A DNA stretch of 64,000 nucleotides from positions 38,502,347 to 38,566,346 of the forward strand of contig OY783203.1 of NCBI GenBank assembly GCA_963678705.1, given 5' to 3'. This DNA is from Panorpa germanica (lineage: Eukaryota > Arthropoda > Insecta > Mecoptera > Panorpidae). A model generated the notes under the pieces. It searched no databases, was not told the DNA's origin, and saw only the letters and a list, made by a program, of their open reading frames with translations. Of this stretch, positions 34,971 to 44,800 are shown one piece after another (within the stretch, counting starts at the first letter, position 1; every line of letters begins with the position of its first letter). The position numbers were made by a program, and so were the translations under genes.

Positions 34971-35907
34971 CCTTTATATTCAATAATAGCTCTGTTGTGT
35001 TTATTAGTTTTCAAATTTGAGGTTTTGTAATTATGATGGAATGTTACTGTTTCAATTATGTTTTATTGTTATTAAGATTTCTATTGTGTCCATTGGTATA
35101 ATGTTTCTATACAATGGCTGTTTCTAAAACATAGCACTTTCATTTTAAGCAGTGATACTGCTTGACGGAAACGGTAGTTACTTTTTTATAGTTTGACATT
35201 CATTTCATAACGTTGGGACCAATATTGATAATGAAATAGTGTGCCAATAATCATGCCCGAATTTGAGAAAGTGGGGGGAGGGAGGCAAACCGAGGTATTT
35301 GTTCCGAACGAGTAATAATTCTGAAAGGCACTAACTTCTTAAAAAAAAATATTTTTGGGGAGATATACTTTGTGTTTCTTTTTAGCCCTCACGGAGATTT
35401 GACTTATTTTTATTTTTTAATTCGCAGTATTTTAGAAAAATTAAAAAATTTTCTAGTGCTCTATAACTTTTAATTCGTAAAAGATAGAAAGTTGAAATTT
35501 GGCATGTGTATTATGGTATTCCATGCTAACATTTTTTGAAAATTATTCAATAATCAAATATGTTATTAAAAAAAAAATTCAAAATTCAAAAATTTTATTT
35601 TGGGGACACGAGGGCAGTTTTTTCCGAGTGTAAAAATTGGGCTAAAAAATTTAATTTTGCATATGGGCTAACTTTGGTACCTAATTTACAAATCCAAAAG
35701 AAAATCCCAAATATTGAAAAAAAGTAGGCCAAATAACGAATAAATTGAAAACATGTTTTATTTTGTGGAAAAAATACATTTTTTTAGTCAGTTTATGTGA
35801 AAAATTATTTGTTTTTATATGTAAAATTTATATAGAACGAATTAAATATTTCAATTTAAAAATGGAATTAAAATTTGAAATGAAATTCAATTCACACACA
35901 AAAGACA
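34970..35907. other. probably internal mobile-element DNA, no gene
   Basis: AT-rich. The segment at 35450-35550 (GAAAGTTGAAATTTGGCATG and similar) has the look of non-autonomous element filler and leads to the Helitron-like end at 35936. No coding frame is convincing; the 63-codon frame at 35745-35936 runs into that terminus. Confidence 0.35.
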
Positions 35908-35936
35908 GTCGCCGCTTGCGACGGGGTAAACTCTAG
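35908..35936 (+). mobile_element. Helitron-like 3' terminus with hairpin
   Basis: GTCGC-CGCTT-GCGAC forms a perfect 5-bp stem, followed by GGGGTAAACTCTAG and then T. A hairpin about 10 nt before CTAG|T is the Helitron 3' signature. The same end in variant form is at 19174-19200. Confidence 0.55.
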
Positions 35937-35937
35937 T

Positions 35938-36639
35938 ATGTATATACGAGTATATTGCTTATACCATTGCACATATATTTTTTAATGTTGTGCTTCTGTG
36001 ATCTACAATGATTGCCTAGTGCTGTGAGTTGTGCCTGACATGGCGTGCGGCCTGATACCTAATACTTTTGAACGGAAGCTGAGACATTTGAGATACAGTT
36101 TATTCAATAAGCATATTTAAACGAACATCTTCCTCTTCTTGAAAATCAGAAGTTAACTAAATTTAGGCTTTCAATTTAATTATGTAAATTGACTTGTGTT
36201 ACTTATTTCTTGATTCAGTTCTTTTAAAAACACCATACATTATTCAGTTTCGTATTTTGGAATATAAATGTTTAAAGCTACTTCAGTGTGTTTAATTCAG
36301 TACCAAAACATAAGTACATACTTCTCATTTCGAAAAGAATACATAAAGTTACAAGTAGATATTGATTTTGAATGGAGTCTTTACAAATATAAACTTTTCA
36401 AATGCAACTTTATTGTATATAAATAAAACTTAATACTTAAAAACACTTGATAACGTCTGGCCAGCGGTCGTTAACCTTTGAGGATGTTAACTAATACATA
36501 TAAAAGATATGTAAAATATATGATTAAAAGTGATTTCTAAAATAAAACACATCTATAACACTTCGACATCATAAAGGGTTATTTTCACTTACTCTTAAGA
36601 TTTTAAGTGTGAACTTTAAGGTTCAACTTTTTCTTCAAT
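35938..36639. other. no gene seen
   Basis: AT-rich DNA. Confidence 0.4.
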
Positions 36640-36725
36640 TTGCTACTACGCCAAGATCTGCACCGATGGCGGCTCCAGACAGTCTCACGACCAGACCCTT
36701 TTGCGCACACCACATTTATAATAAT
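36640..36725 (+). repeat. dispersed repeat D
   Basis: GCTACTACGCCAAGATCTGC, ACCGATGGCGGCTCCAGACA, GTCTCACGACCAGACCC, then GCGCACACCAC. Diverged copies lie at 52190-52335 (plus) and 37785-37865 (minus). Protein-like conservation (PMAAPDSLTTRPFCAHH here against PMAAPSSLASRLFCGHY in the minus copy) is visible, but frames are short. Confidence 0.6.
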
Positions 36726-37784
36726 TATAACGCAACTTATATAAATATTTCACTTGCTCCAACGGCCGAGTATAGGCATAACGTTTCAGCGTCATCAATT
36801 TTCAGGGCATAGTTGTTTCAAACGTGGTGTGGTATAATCAGAATATTTACTATTGTCCAAAATTCACCTCTACACACGAATACCTACACATTATATCTAA
36901 TATTTTCGGTTACAATGACCTGCCAATGTTGCAAAATGAATGCAATGCATTAGTACCATCAAAGATTTGATGGAATGGATTTTCTCGTTCTTTACTCTAC
37001 ACTACTAGACATAATTTTGCGCGCAGTGTTGCCGGATCAGCGCTAACCATACAAAGAAGGGGTTGGAATTAAAAACAAATGATATTTTAAATTATTATAT
37101 CTCGATATACAAAACGGAGTGCTAACATTTTTCTTTACTCACCTACATTTTTTCAAAATTCTATCGAGAGTTATTTTTTCTGTATAATTGAAAATAGTTG
37201 GGCAGACAGGAAGTATTACATGCTTCAAATTGGAGATGGGATAAGATGGGTTATTAATTATTTCGGATTCTAAACGAACAAACATTCTGAAACTTCGGGA
37301 TTTATTAGAAAACATTATTTTTAGACTATAAACAAAAATTTAAAAAATATCTATCAAAGAGTGGTTTCACGCAGGAACTACCTTAAATTGTATATTTTAA
37401 TCACAAAATATAATATGCGTTTCTAGTGGTTTAATTTTAAGCTTGAAATTTAAATGTACTTAGTGCAAACGTACTTTATTTATTATTAATTATTATCTTT
37501 ATTTAATATAAGTGATTACATTTAATATAAATATTTTATTACTTTATATCTCACAAGCTAAAAATTAATTTTAATTTGAAAAAAATTTAAAGAAAGAAAG
37601 ACAGTTGTAGGTTATAAGCTTGTTCGATAAAAAAGAACAATGAACATTCATGTTTAAAGTTTTAGAATATTTGGCGTATGCATACTTAAAAAGGGTTACA
37701 CAAAAACATGTGCAGGAAACAATTAAACCCCATCCACACTCAGTTTAAGTGTTAATTTAAGGAATTAATCTTAAATCTAAGTTT
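36726..37784. other. no gene seen
   Basis: AT-rich; flanked by inverted copies of repeat D, so it could be the inside of an unrecognised element. Confidence 0.35.
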
Positions 37785-37865
37785 CAACTGAGGTAGTGTC
37801 CGCAGAAGAGTCTGGACGCGAGACTGCTTGGAGCCGCCATCGGTGAAAACCTTAGTGATAATACA
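37785..37865 (-). repeat. dispersed repeat D, minus copy
   Basis: The reverse complement reads TCACCGATGGCGGCTCCAAG then CAGTCTCGCGTCCAGACTC, TTCTGCGGACACTACC, matching 36655-36715. Confidence 0.6.
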
Positions 37866-38518
37866 TATGAGTGCAAGCGAGAGGTTACGTCCTCATATTG
37901 CGTTGTCCTACTCGAATCGCGCGTAATTCTGCTATGTGAACAGGGTATAAAGAATGTATACGACTCGTACATATCTGATGTGTCTATAGATTCGATGTCA
38001 CTTAGTTATATTATCTGTTAAGAATTCTGTTCGTGTCATTTCAAAGTCAAAAGAAGGAGGTAAGGGTCGGAGTGGGGATGGGTAACAATTGTGAAGAATA
38101 TAAAAAATGAGAGGAGAAATGGATTCGTCTAAGGGATAAACGGAACCATTATGTGTTATCAGCGTCACCTGATAAGACGGTTTATGATAATGAGTTTAGC
38201 TAGTATATTTATAATTTAGTTCATCTGAAACATGCAGATACTTGTACATAACCTTGACAACATGCTTATACTTTTAATCAGGGTCTAAAAACGGTTTCTA
38301 AATAACGTTATTTCATGAAAATTTTCATTTGTCATATACGAATGGAAACTAGATTTGTTATTTTAAGAATCAAGACTAAATAAATTGTAATTAGGATTTC
38401 ATTTTGTATATAAAAATATTATCTATATCTTTTATTAATAACTTTTCTACAAACAATTTGTCGTATCTTAGCAATCTCGTATCAGCGGTTAGACAGTAGT
38501 CACACAGTGTTCGGGAGA

Positions 38519-39384
38519 ACATAATTGGACGCTGTTATGCATTCATGTGTCAAGCGCCAGATACTGGGATTTGAGAAAATTAACATTCTAGTTTTTCTAA
38601 TTCAAATTGTTCAGATAAGAATAATTAGAATTATTTTTATCATATAAGCAAGTAAATATTAGAACTATTACAGATATTCATGAATTATTCATTGGAATAT
38701 CATGAATTTAAAGAATAACTGATAAAATATAAAAAAATATTATTGCAAAATTCAATATGCTTAATTAAATTTGTAAAAATGTTTCAAAGTCTCTTGACAC
38801 ATAAAAGCAAATTAACTTATGGACTATTTATATTAATAAAATAATTTAAGGTTTATACTTCACAAATAAGAATTGGATTTTTATTGGAATTATTCTTTTA
38901 TTAAATTTATCAACAGTGACATACGAACTTTTTATCAAAATTACATCAATAGTTTTTAAGTGATATTAATATATTCTAACATTGAAACGGAAGTTATAAA
39001 AAAATTTCTCATCAATAAATTTCTAAATAATAATATGAAAATCGTGAATAAAAATTATTATTTTTTATTTATTTAAGGTAATATTATTTTTTAGTGCTCT
39101 TTTTGATTTATTATTACTGATTCTCATCTTCATCATCAGGATCAATGGCGAAGTCTAATGTGTTTCCTAATGCTTTAGGCGGATGAACCATTTTTGCAAA
39201 ACGAGAATTCTGCATTGAAATATTGTAATAATAAGTTTAAGCTTTTACATCGAATGCAAATTTTTTTATGACATAGTTCATAAAAAATATTTTTATTTAT
39301 TGTATTAGAAACAACATTTCGTGCTTAACTCAATTTTTAATATTTTGGCGCTTGACACATGAATGCATAACAGCGTCCATATGT
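38519..39384. repeat. segment bounded by 34-bp inverted repeats
   Basis: 38526-38559 and 39346-39379 are inverted copies, identical over at least 33 bases (ends TGGACGCTG.../...CAGCGTCCA). Diverged similarity continues about 20 bp further inwards, and outwards as ACATA against TATGT with a 2-bp gap. No clear target duplication was found. The roughly 800-bp interior is AT-rich and contains the minus-strand terminal-exon candidate at 39209-39114. This could be an unclassified DNA transposon, or an inverted pair of solo ends. Confidence 0.6.
39114..39209 (-). CDS. candidate terminal exon of an unidentified gene
   Basis: On the minus strand an acceptor TTTCAATGCAG is followed by 31 codons and a stop (TAA, doubled as TAA TAA). 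The peptide starts NSRFAKMVHPPKALGNTLDF and ends in an acidic DPDDEDENQ. Codon composition is much less AT-biased than the flanks. An AATAAA polyadenylation signal overlaps the second stop, and more AATAAA words follow. The upstream candidate exon (39527-39425) ends in the matching phase 0. I do not recognise the protein. It lies between the inverted repeats of 38519-39384, so it could also be the end of a transposase. Confidence 0.4.
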   Translation of the reverse strand, partial: NSRFAKMVHPPKALGNTLDFAIDPDDEDENQ

Positions 39385-39414
39385 GGTAGTACTAGGTAGT
39401 ACTGGGTAGTACTA
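39385..39414. repeat. 10-bp tandem repeat, three units
   Basis: GGTAGTACTA, GGTAGTACTG, GGTAGTACTA in direct tandem, just outside the right inverted repeat and inside the putative intron. Confidence 0.9.
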
Positions 39415-39424
39415 CGACTTGCAC

Positions 39425-39527
39425 CTCGGCAAACCTCGTTTGGAAAGTATTAAGAAGGCAATCAGAGGAGGTATGCAGCGTTCCGGCCGGTGCAGACATG
39501 CTGTCCAAAGCTTCATGTAATGTCTCA
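39425..39527 (-). CDS. candidate internal exon, same gene as 39114-39209
   Basis: On the minus strand GGGCTATTAG (acceptor-like) leads into 34 open codons reading ETLHEALDSMSAPAGTLHTS, then a further 14 residues ending TRFAE, followed by a donor-like GAG|GTGCAAGT. Local G+C is close to half, against about 30 percent around it. The exon ends in phase 0, which fits the terminal exon after a 215-bp intron (39424-39210). No domain is recognised. Against it: the donor is weak, reading could also run on a little, and the next exon upstream is not identified with confidence. A weak possibility is the segment ending TTAG|GTAAGAAT near 39745. Confidence 0.38.
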
Positions 39528-39557
39528 CTAATAGCCCAGTCATTATAGTAAGTTCAC

Positions 39558-39734
39558 CTCGGAATTCGAGATACCCAGCTGTAAGTCTGTAAATACTTGT
39601 ATATTGACACACTAAAGTTGTCTCAAAACCTACATATGGTAGGGTGTATAAACCATATGTAGGTTTTGAGACAACTTTAGGGTGTCAATATACAAGTATT
39701 TACAGACTTACAGCTGGGTATCTCGAATTCCGAG
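39558..39734. repeat. near-perfect 83-bp inverted repeat (hairpin)
   Basis: Arms 39558-39640 and 39652-39734 are inverted copies with one mismatch in 83 bases (near 39611/39681), separated by 11 bp. A transcript through it on either strand would fold into a long double-stranded hairpin. The near identity points to a recent palindromic duplication, or to a hairpin kept by gene conversion or function. On the minus strand it lies just upstream of the candidate exon at 39527. Confidence 0.95.
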
Positions 39735-40496
39735 ATTCTTACCTAATTTAAGCTTAAATGACTTGGCCATAATGTCTAATAGGATTCTAATCACCATTCA
39801 GAGTGATAAGCTTCGCATCTAATTGGATTCCAATCAAAATTGCCTGTAGGATTTTATAATAATAAAGTTATAAGCCAAAATATATCTAAATTATCAGCAA
39901 TGCTTTCCATCGCCAGAAATATGTTACAAAATAGGGGTCTAATAAATAATGAAATAAAATATATAATGTAAAGATTTTATTTAAATTCTGTGCTACATAC
40001 ATAGTAACCTTCTTCCAAAGTTAAGAGAGCGAGACATTAACAAAAAGACAGATGAAATTGTATTGTGCTTATAATTTATTAAAAGAAAAAAACACTATTA
40101 CACAACTAAATTCGAAAGTGTTTTTATTTCTTATGTATATTGATACAATAAAAAAAGATTGATTGAATGGAATGGTTCATTGATTGAAAAAAGGTAATAA
40201 AATTTATTCAAACAAAGCATGAAATGATATTGAATTAGATTTGACATTGTTGGATAAATTACTTAATTGCATCAAACAAGGTTATATTTATATGGTGTGA
40301 TAATAGAAAAATAGTAAAAATAATAATAATAATAAAAAAAGAATAAAACACAGAAAAAAAAGTAAAAATGATTAGATTGTTACAAAAAGTAAAAAAGGAA
40401 AGGAAAAGTAAGTTTATATATTATTAAGATGAAGTTTTGCACAAGATATAAGATTACTGTAACTTTTCGTTTAATGCGAGTTTCTACAACGCGACT
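39735..40496. other. no clear gene
   Basis: AT-rich. On the minus strand TTAG|GTAAGAAT near 39745 is a fair donor. The preceding sequence (39748-39830) is an imperfect 40-bp tandem repeat (GATTGGAATCCAATTAG / GATTAGAATCCTATTAG), so a coding interpretation is weak. Confidence 0.35.
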
Positions 40497-40872
40497 TTGT
40501 GTGTACGAGGGCCCCCAAAAATAACCGGACACACTTTTGAAAAAAAAACAAAATTTCGTACTCGTCCTTTCGAATGCCTTGTAGTATCACCTACGATTTT
40601 CTGTTCACCTCCGGAATATCTGCAAAATCGCTTTTATCTCCTTTTTAACCGGGAAAACAACAAGGAGAAATCAGAAGGTCCAACAGGTCGCGAAAACCAG
40701 GTACTTTAGCATGTTTATCAATAGTAAGTTCTTTATTCTCGTACACAAGCGCGCGAATTTTTGCCATGTTTTCATTAATTGGGGTGGGTGTCTTCAATCG
40801 ATATATTGGCGTATTTGAAACGTGAATACCACTGAAATACTGAAACATAGGAAAAATACCATTTAAACAAAG
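40497..40872 (-). pseudogene. mariner relic, 3' side (split by BEL element)
   Basis: Minus-strand mariner transposase fragment cut by the BEL insertion. Frames read KWYFSYVSVFQWYSRFKYAN then ISIEDTHP, and NENMAKIRALVYENKELTID. These match the WY.KF..G..S.ED and EN..K...LV..NRRLTI patterns of the mariner N-terminal domain. Coding similarity then stops, so the catalytic part is deleted. It ends at TACGAGGGCCCCCAAAAATA (40504 on, plus strand), a mariner-type terminal sequence. The 93-codon minus frame that runs into the LTR is a chimaera of the two elements. Confidence 0.7.
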
Positions 40873-40877
40873 CAATG
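40873..40877. repeat. target-site duplication, left
   Basis: CAATG immediately before the 5' LTR, repeated at 47570-47574 after the 3' LTR. BEL/Pao integrases commonly give 5-bp duplications. Confidence 0.92.
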
Positions 40878-41207
40878 TGTTCAGTACAAAATTAGCACAG
40901 AACATAAAATGTGTCTCTGTTGACATTCTAGTTTAATATTGTATTGTTGTCTCTGGTAGAAATCTTACTCAGGGCAACACAGCGACGTGTTGGGCAACAC
41001 AACGACGACTGCTGTGCACGCTACAGCCGTATGGCATTCGAGTCACTCGTGTTTTGGCTTTTGCACTGTCGTAGCATGTTTCGCAACCATTTTATATCAT
41101 TAGAATTTGTGGTTAAATTTATATTAAAAAAGTGTAAAATTATTTTATCATTAAACAATTGAATAATTATTCAATCTACAAATACTCGCATGGTTTTATT
41201 TCGTACA
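40878..41207 (+). repeat. 5' LTR
   Basis: 330 bp, TGTTCAG...TCGTACA. It carries two direct GGGCAACACARCGACG units (40972-40987, 40992-41007), ATTAAA words near 41122 and 41150 that may serve polyadenylation, and a perfect 18-bp palindrome ATTGAATAATTATTCAAT at 41158-41175. No clear TATA box. The 72-codon frame inside it occurs in both LTRs and is not a gene. Confidence 0.97.
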
Positions 41208-41863
41208 TGCGAAGCTGGTCCTTCGATGCCTTACAAAGCCGATCCTTCGAGTTTATTATCCGCGTGTGTTTTACATTGTGTTTTTGGCGTTTTTTTTACA
41301 TTTGCCCCTTGGTGATTGCCATTGAATGGGTAATTGGGACGCTCTATTTTGGCGGATTCACGGAGGATTTGGATTTTACAACTACATTTCAAGAAGGTTT
41401 TAATTCGTAAATGCGAAGCTAGTCCTTCGAGAATTAAAACAAATTTGGTCTTACAAACCATTATTAACCGCGTGTGAATTCGTGGTGTTTTGAGGTTACA
41501 TCTGTGTAGTAATCGGCACATGTGCAAGCTATTTCTTTACATTTACCCTATGGCGGCCTGGCAAGTCATCAATTGACATTGATTGGGTAATGTAACGCTT
41601 GATTTAAGCGGATTCACATATATTTTGGATACTACATGTTCACATTTCAAGAAAAATTGTTCAAGAAATTTATTATACGGAAAGGGGTGCAAGGAACCTA
41701 GAAGAGAGTAAAATACTTTTTTACTCATCAAGGTACAATTCTATTATCATTATTTACAAGTACCGATTTATTAAAAAATTGCTAAATTCCTGGATTAAGC
41801 TGGATTAGTTTTCTCATCCACGTTTCATCTAACATACAAGTACGAGTTTATCATCTAAGCAAG
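41208..41863 (+). promoter_or_regulatory. BEL leader with duplicated primer-site-like region
   Basis: The leader should hold the tRNA primer-binding site and packaging signal. TGGTCCTTCGA at 41216-41226, 8 bp after the LTR, is the best primer-site candidate; I cannot name the tRNA. The block starting inside the LTR end (CGTACATGCGAAGCTGGTCC, 41202 on) recurs as CGTAAATGCGAAGCTAGTCC at 41406. Downstream blocks recur too: CTTACAAA, TATCCGCGTGTG against TAACCGCGTGTG, GGCGGATTCACG against AGCGGATTCACA, and ACATTTCAAGAA. The leader is therefore a diverged tandem duplication of about 200-250 bp. The coding start ATG at 41864 is the first of the long frame. Confidence 0.75.
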
Positions 41864-44800
41864 ATGGAGGGGTTGAAGAGGCTTAAAACGGCGCGGACGA
41901 CTGCAAAAGGTTCGATTTCAAGAATGGACAATTATGTCAGCGACGCAAGGGCCCTCGAATCCGGTACGGTAGAGCTGCTGGAGGCGAAGAAAGAAAAGTT
42001 GATGGCTACCTATCACACGTACGAGCTCACGCAATCCAGTATTTTAGAAATTGATGAACAGGATGATGAAGACATCGAGGATGTAGAAGAAAAATACTTT
42101 AATATTTTAGCTAAGTTAAATGCCAGCATCACCAAGTTAAAAGAAGTTAATAGGCCTACTTGTCCTAGCTTAGTGGCATCCAAGTTTCCAGCGGTGGAAA
42201 TTCCAACCTTCGATGGCAAGGATATAACCAGGTTTAGGCCCTTTTATGAGCTCTTCCAAGCAGTTGTTCACAATAATGCATCACTGTCCGATGTACAGAG
42301 ACTTTTTTATTTAAGAAAGTATCTCCTTGACGAGGCTCTCTCAATAATTATAAATTTGCCGCTTGTGAACAGCTCATATAAAGAGGCTCTTGATTTATTG
42401 TTAGCGCGGTATGATAATAAGGCGCGATTAATTACTAATCATATTAATATATTACTTGATATTCCAAACATGCAGAAGGGTACTGCAATGGCAATAAGGG
42501 CTTTTTTATGTCAAGGTAAACAGCAATTACAAGCTTTAAAAAATCTTGATGAGCCTGTAGACAAATGGGATATGATTCTAATCTCAATATTATGTAGAAA
42601 GCTAGATTTATTAACTAGTCGCAATTTCCATATGGAAAGAAATGTAGACAAACTGCCTACTATGGCAGAATTTATATCATTTTTAGAAAAACGTGCGATT
42701 GCACTTGAGGATAGCTCACCATATAAAAGTATGTCAAATGACAAAAATTATAAAGAGTATTCGTACTCGAGAGTTTCCAATGTCACTACTCGCTACAATT
42801 TAGCATGTAGATATTGTAATATGGACCATCCCATTTTTAGATGTCCAAAATTTAAAATGGCTCCTTTAGAGTCGCGTAATTCATTTGTTCAAGAACATAA
42901 ATTATGTTCGCTATGTTTAAAAGCCCATAGTGGCAGGTGCTCCCTTGAGAATAATTATAAATGTCATAAATGTAAAGGCATGCATAGCAAATTGTTATGT
43001 GATAAAACAGATGCTGGTTCGCTGGCTGGCAAGACAACTGAATCTCCAGTTGTAATGTGCTGTAGCAATGATAGCTTGGGGGGTACCATATTGCTGCCTA
43101 CTATGAAGGTAAAAATTGTTGACAATTTTGGTCGCGAGTTTCTAGTTCGTGCATTGCTCGATAGCGGTAGTCAAGCATCATTAGTGACTGCTGAACTCTT
43201 AAAAGAATTGCGTTTACGCACAAACACTCATCCTAGTAAAATAATTGGCATAGGCAATAAAGCCACAAAATTATATCACTCAGCAATTATAAACATACAG
43301 TCTAATTACGACAGAAATATTAATCACAAAGTGAATTGTCATGTAGTTGAATCTATCACTACGCATTTGCCTCAAATTTTTATTGACACATCCAAAGTTA
43401 TTTTTCCCAAAAATATTAAGCTAGCTGATGAGCAGTATAATGTACCCTCGAAAATATCATTGCTATTGGGTGCGGATGTATATTTTGCCATTCTATTAGG
43501 TGGCTGTATTAAATTAAATAATGGCTCAGTTTTACAGAACACTACATTTGGATATGTAGTTGCAGGTAAACTGCATAATCAATTTAATTATAATGTTATT
43601 AATGAGCCAAAAATGTTTCAAAATCAAAATAATTATTCAAGTAATATTATAGTATCTAATTTTGCCATTTCTGACCATACAACCCTTGAGAATGTTATGG
43701 GGCAATTTTGGATGACTGAGAAGGTCCCAGAAAAGACAGACAAGTTTACTGAGGAATATTTAAAGGCTGAACATATTTTTAAAAATTCAGTACTACTTGA
43801 AAATAATACTTTTACTGTAGATTTGCCATTAGTCAGCCCAGTAAATGAACTAGAATTGGGGGATTCTTTCTCAGTCGCCCTGCAAAGATTCTGTGTGTTA
43901 GAAAATAGATTTAAACGAAATCCTTCACTATTGAAGGTGTATAAAAAATTCATTGATCAGTATATAGAGATGGGACATGCCAGGGAAATAGACATAAATT
44001 CTTATGATGTTTATAATACTCCTAATTATTTTTTAGCGCATCATGCAGTTACAAACGATGATAGCAAAACTACTAAATTGCGTGTGGTCTTTGATGGAAG
44101 CATGCGTTCTAAAAATAAGATTTCTCTCAACGATGTTATGCTGAATGGTCCTGTGGTTCAAGGCGAGCTCTTCGATATTCTCCTACTGTTTAGAACTTAT
44201 GTGTACACAATTGTCTGTGACATAGAAAAAATGTTCCGCTGTATTCTCACAAATGACACTTACAATGTCTTACAAAATATTTTATGGAGAGATGATCCAG
44301 GTAAGCCCATCAGTTGTTTGCAATTAAAAACTGTAACATATGGACTCAAATCTTCTACCTTTTTGGCCACACGATGTCTCATAGAACTTGCCCATCGCTA
44401 CAAACATAAATATCCTCTCGCAGCGAGAGCAATGTGCCATAATACGTATGTTGATGATGTCATAGTTGGGTGCGATGACGTGGAAGAGTTATCTGAATTA
44501 AAGTCTCAATTAATTGGTTTGTTACAATTAGGTAATTTTAAATTACACAAATGGTCTTCCAATCATCCCCCAGTGCTCGACGACATCTCTAGTGATAAAA
44601 AATATATCAATGAATTAGATTTGAATAAATCAGCCATTATTAAAACATTAGGTCTAAAATACAATGTTATTTTGGATACATTTACTTTTAAATGTCCTAA
44701 CACGAATAGTAACAATTTGAATACTAAAAGAAAAGTGCTTAGTTTTATTGGGACTTTATTTGACCCGTTAGGATTGATTGGCCCTATAATTGTAGTTGCC

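Noticed and set aside
39748-39830. A further upstream exon ending TTAG|GTAAGAAT on the minus strand
   Set aside because: The segment is an imperfect 40-bp tandem repeat with stops in most frames; the evidence is too weak to list as an exon.
40944-41162. 72-codon frame, found twice
   Set aside because: It lies entirely inside the LTR (second copy 47306-47524) and is duplicated only because the LTR is.
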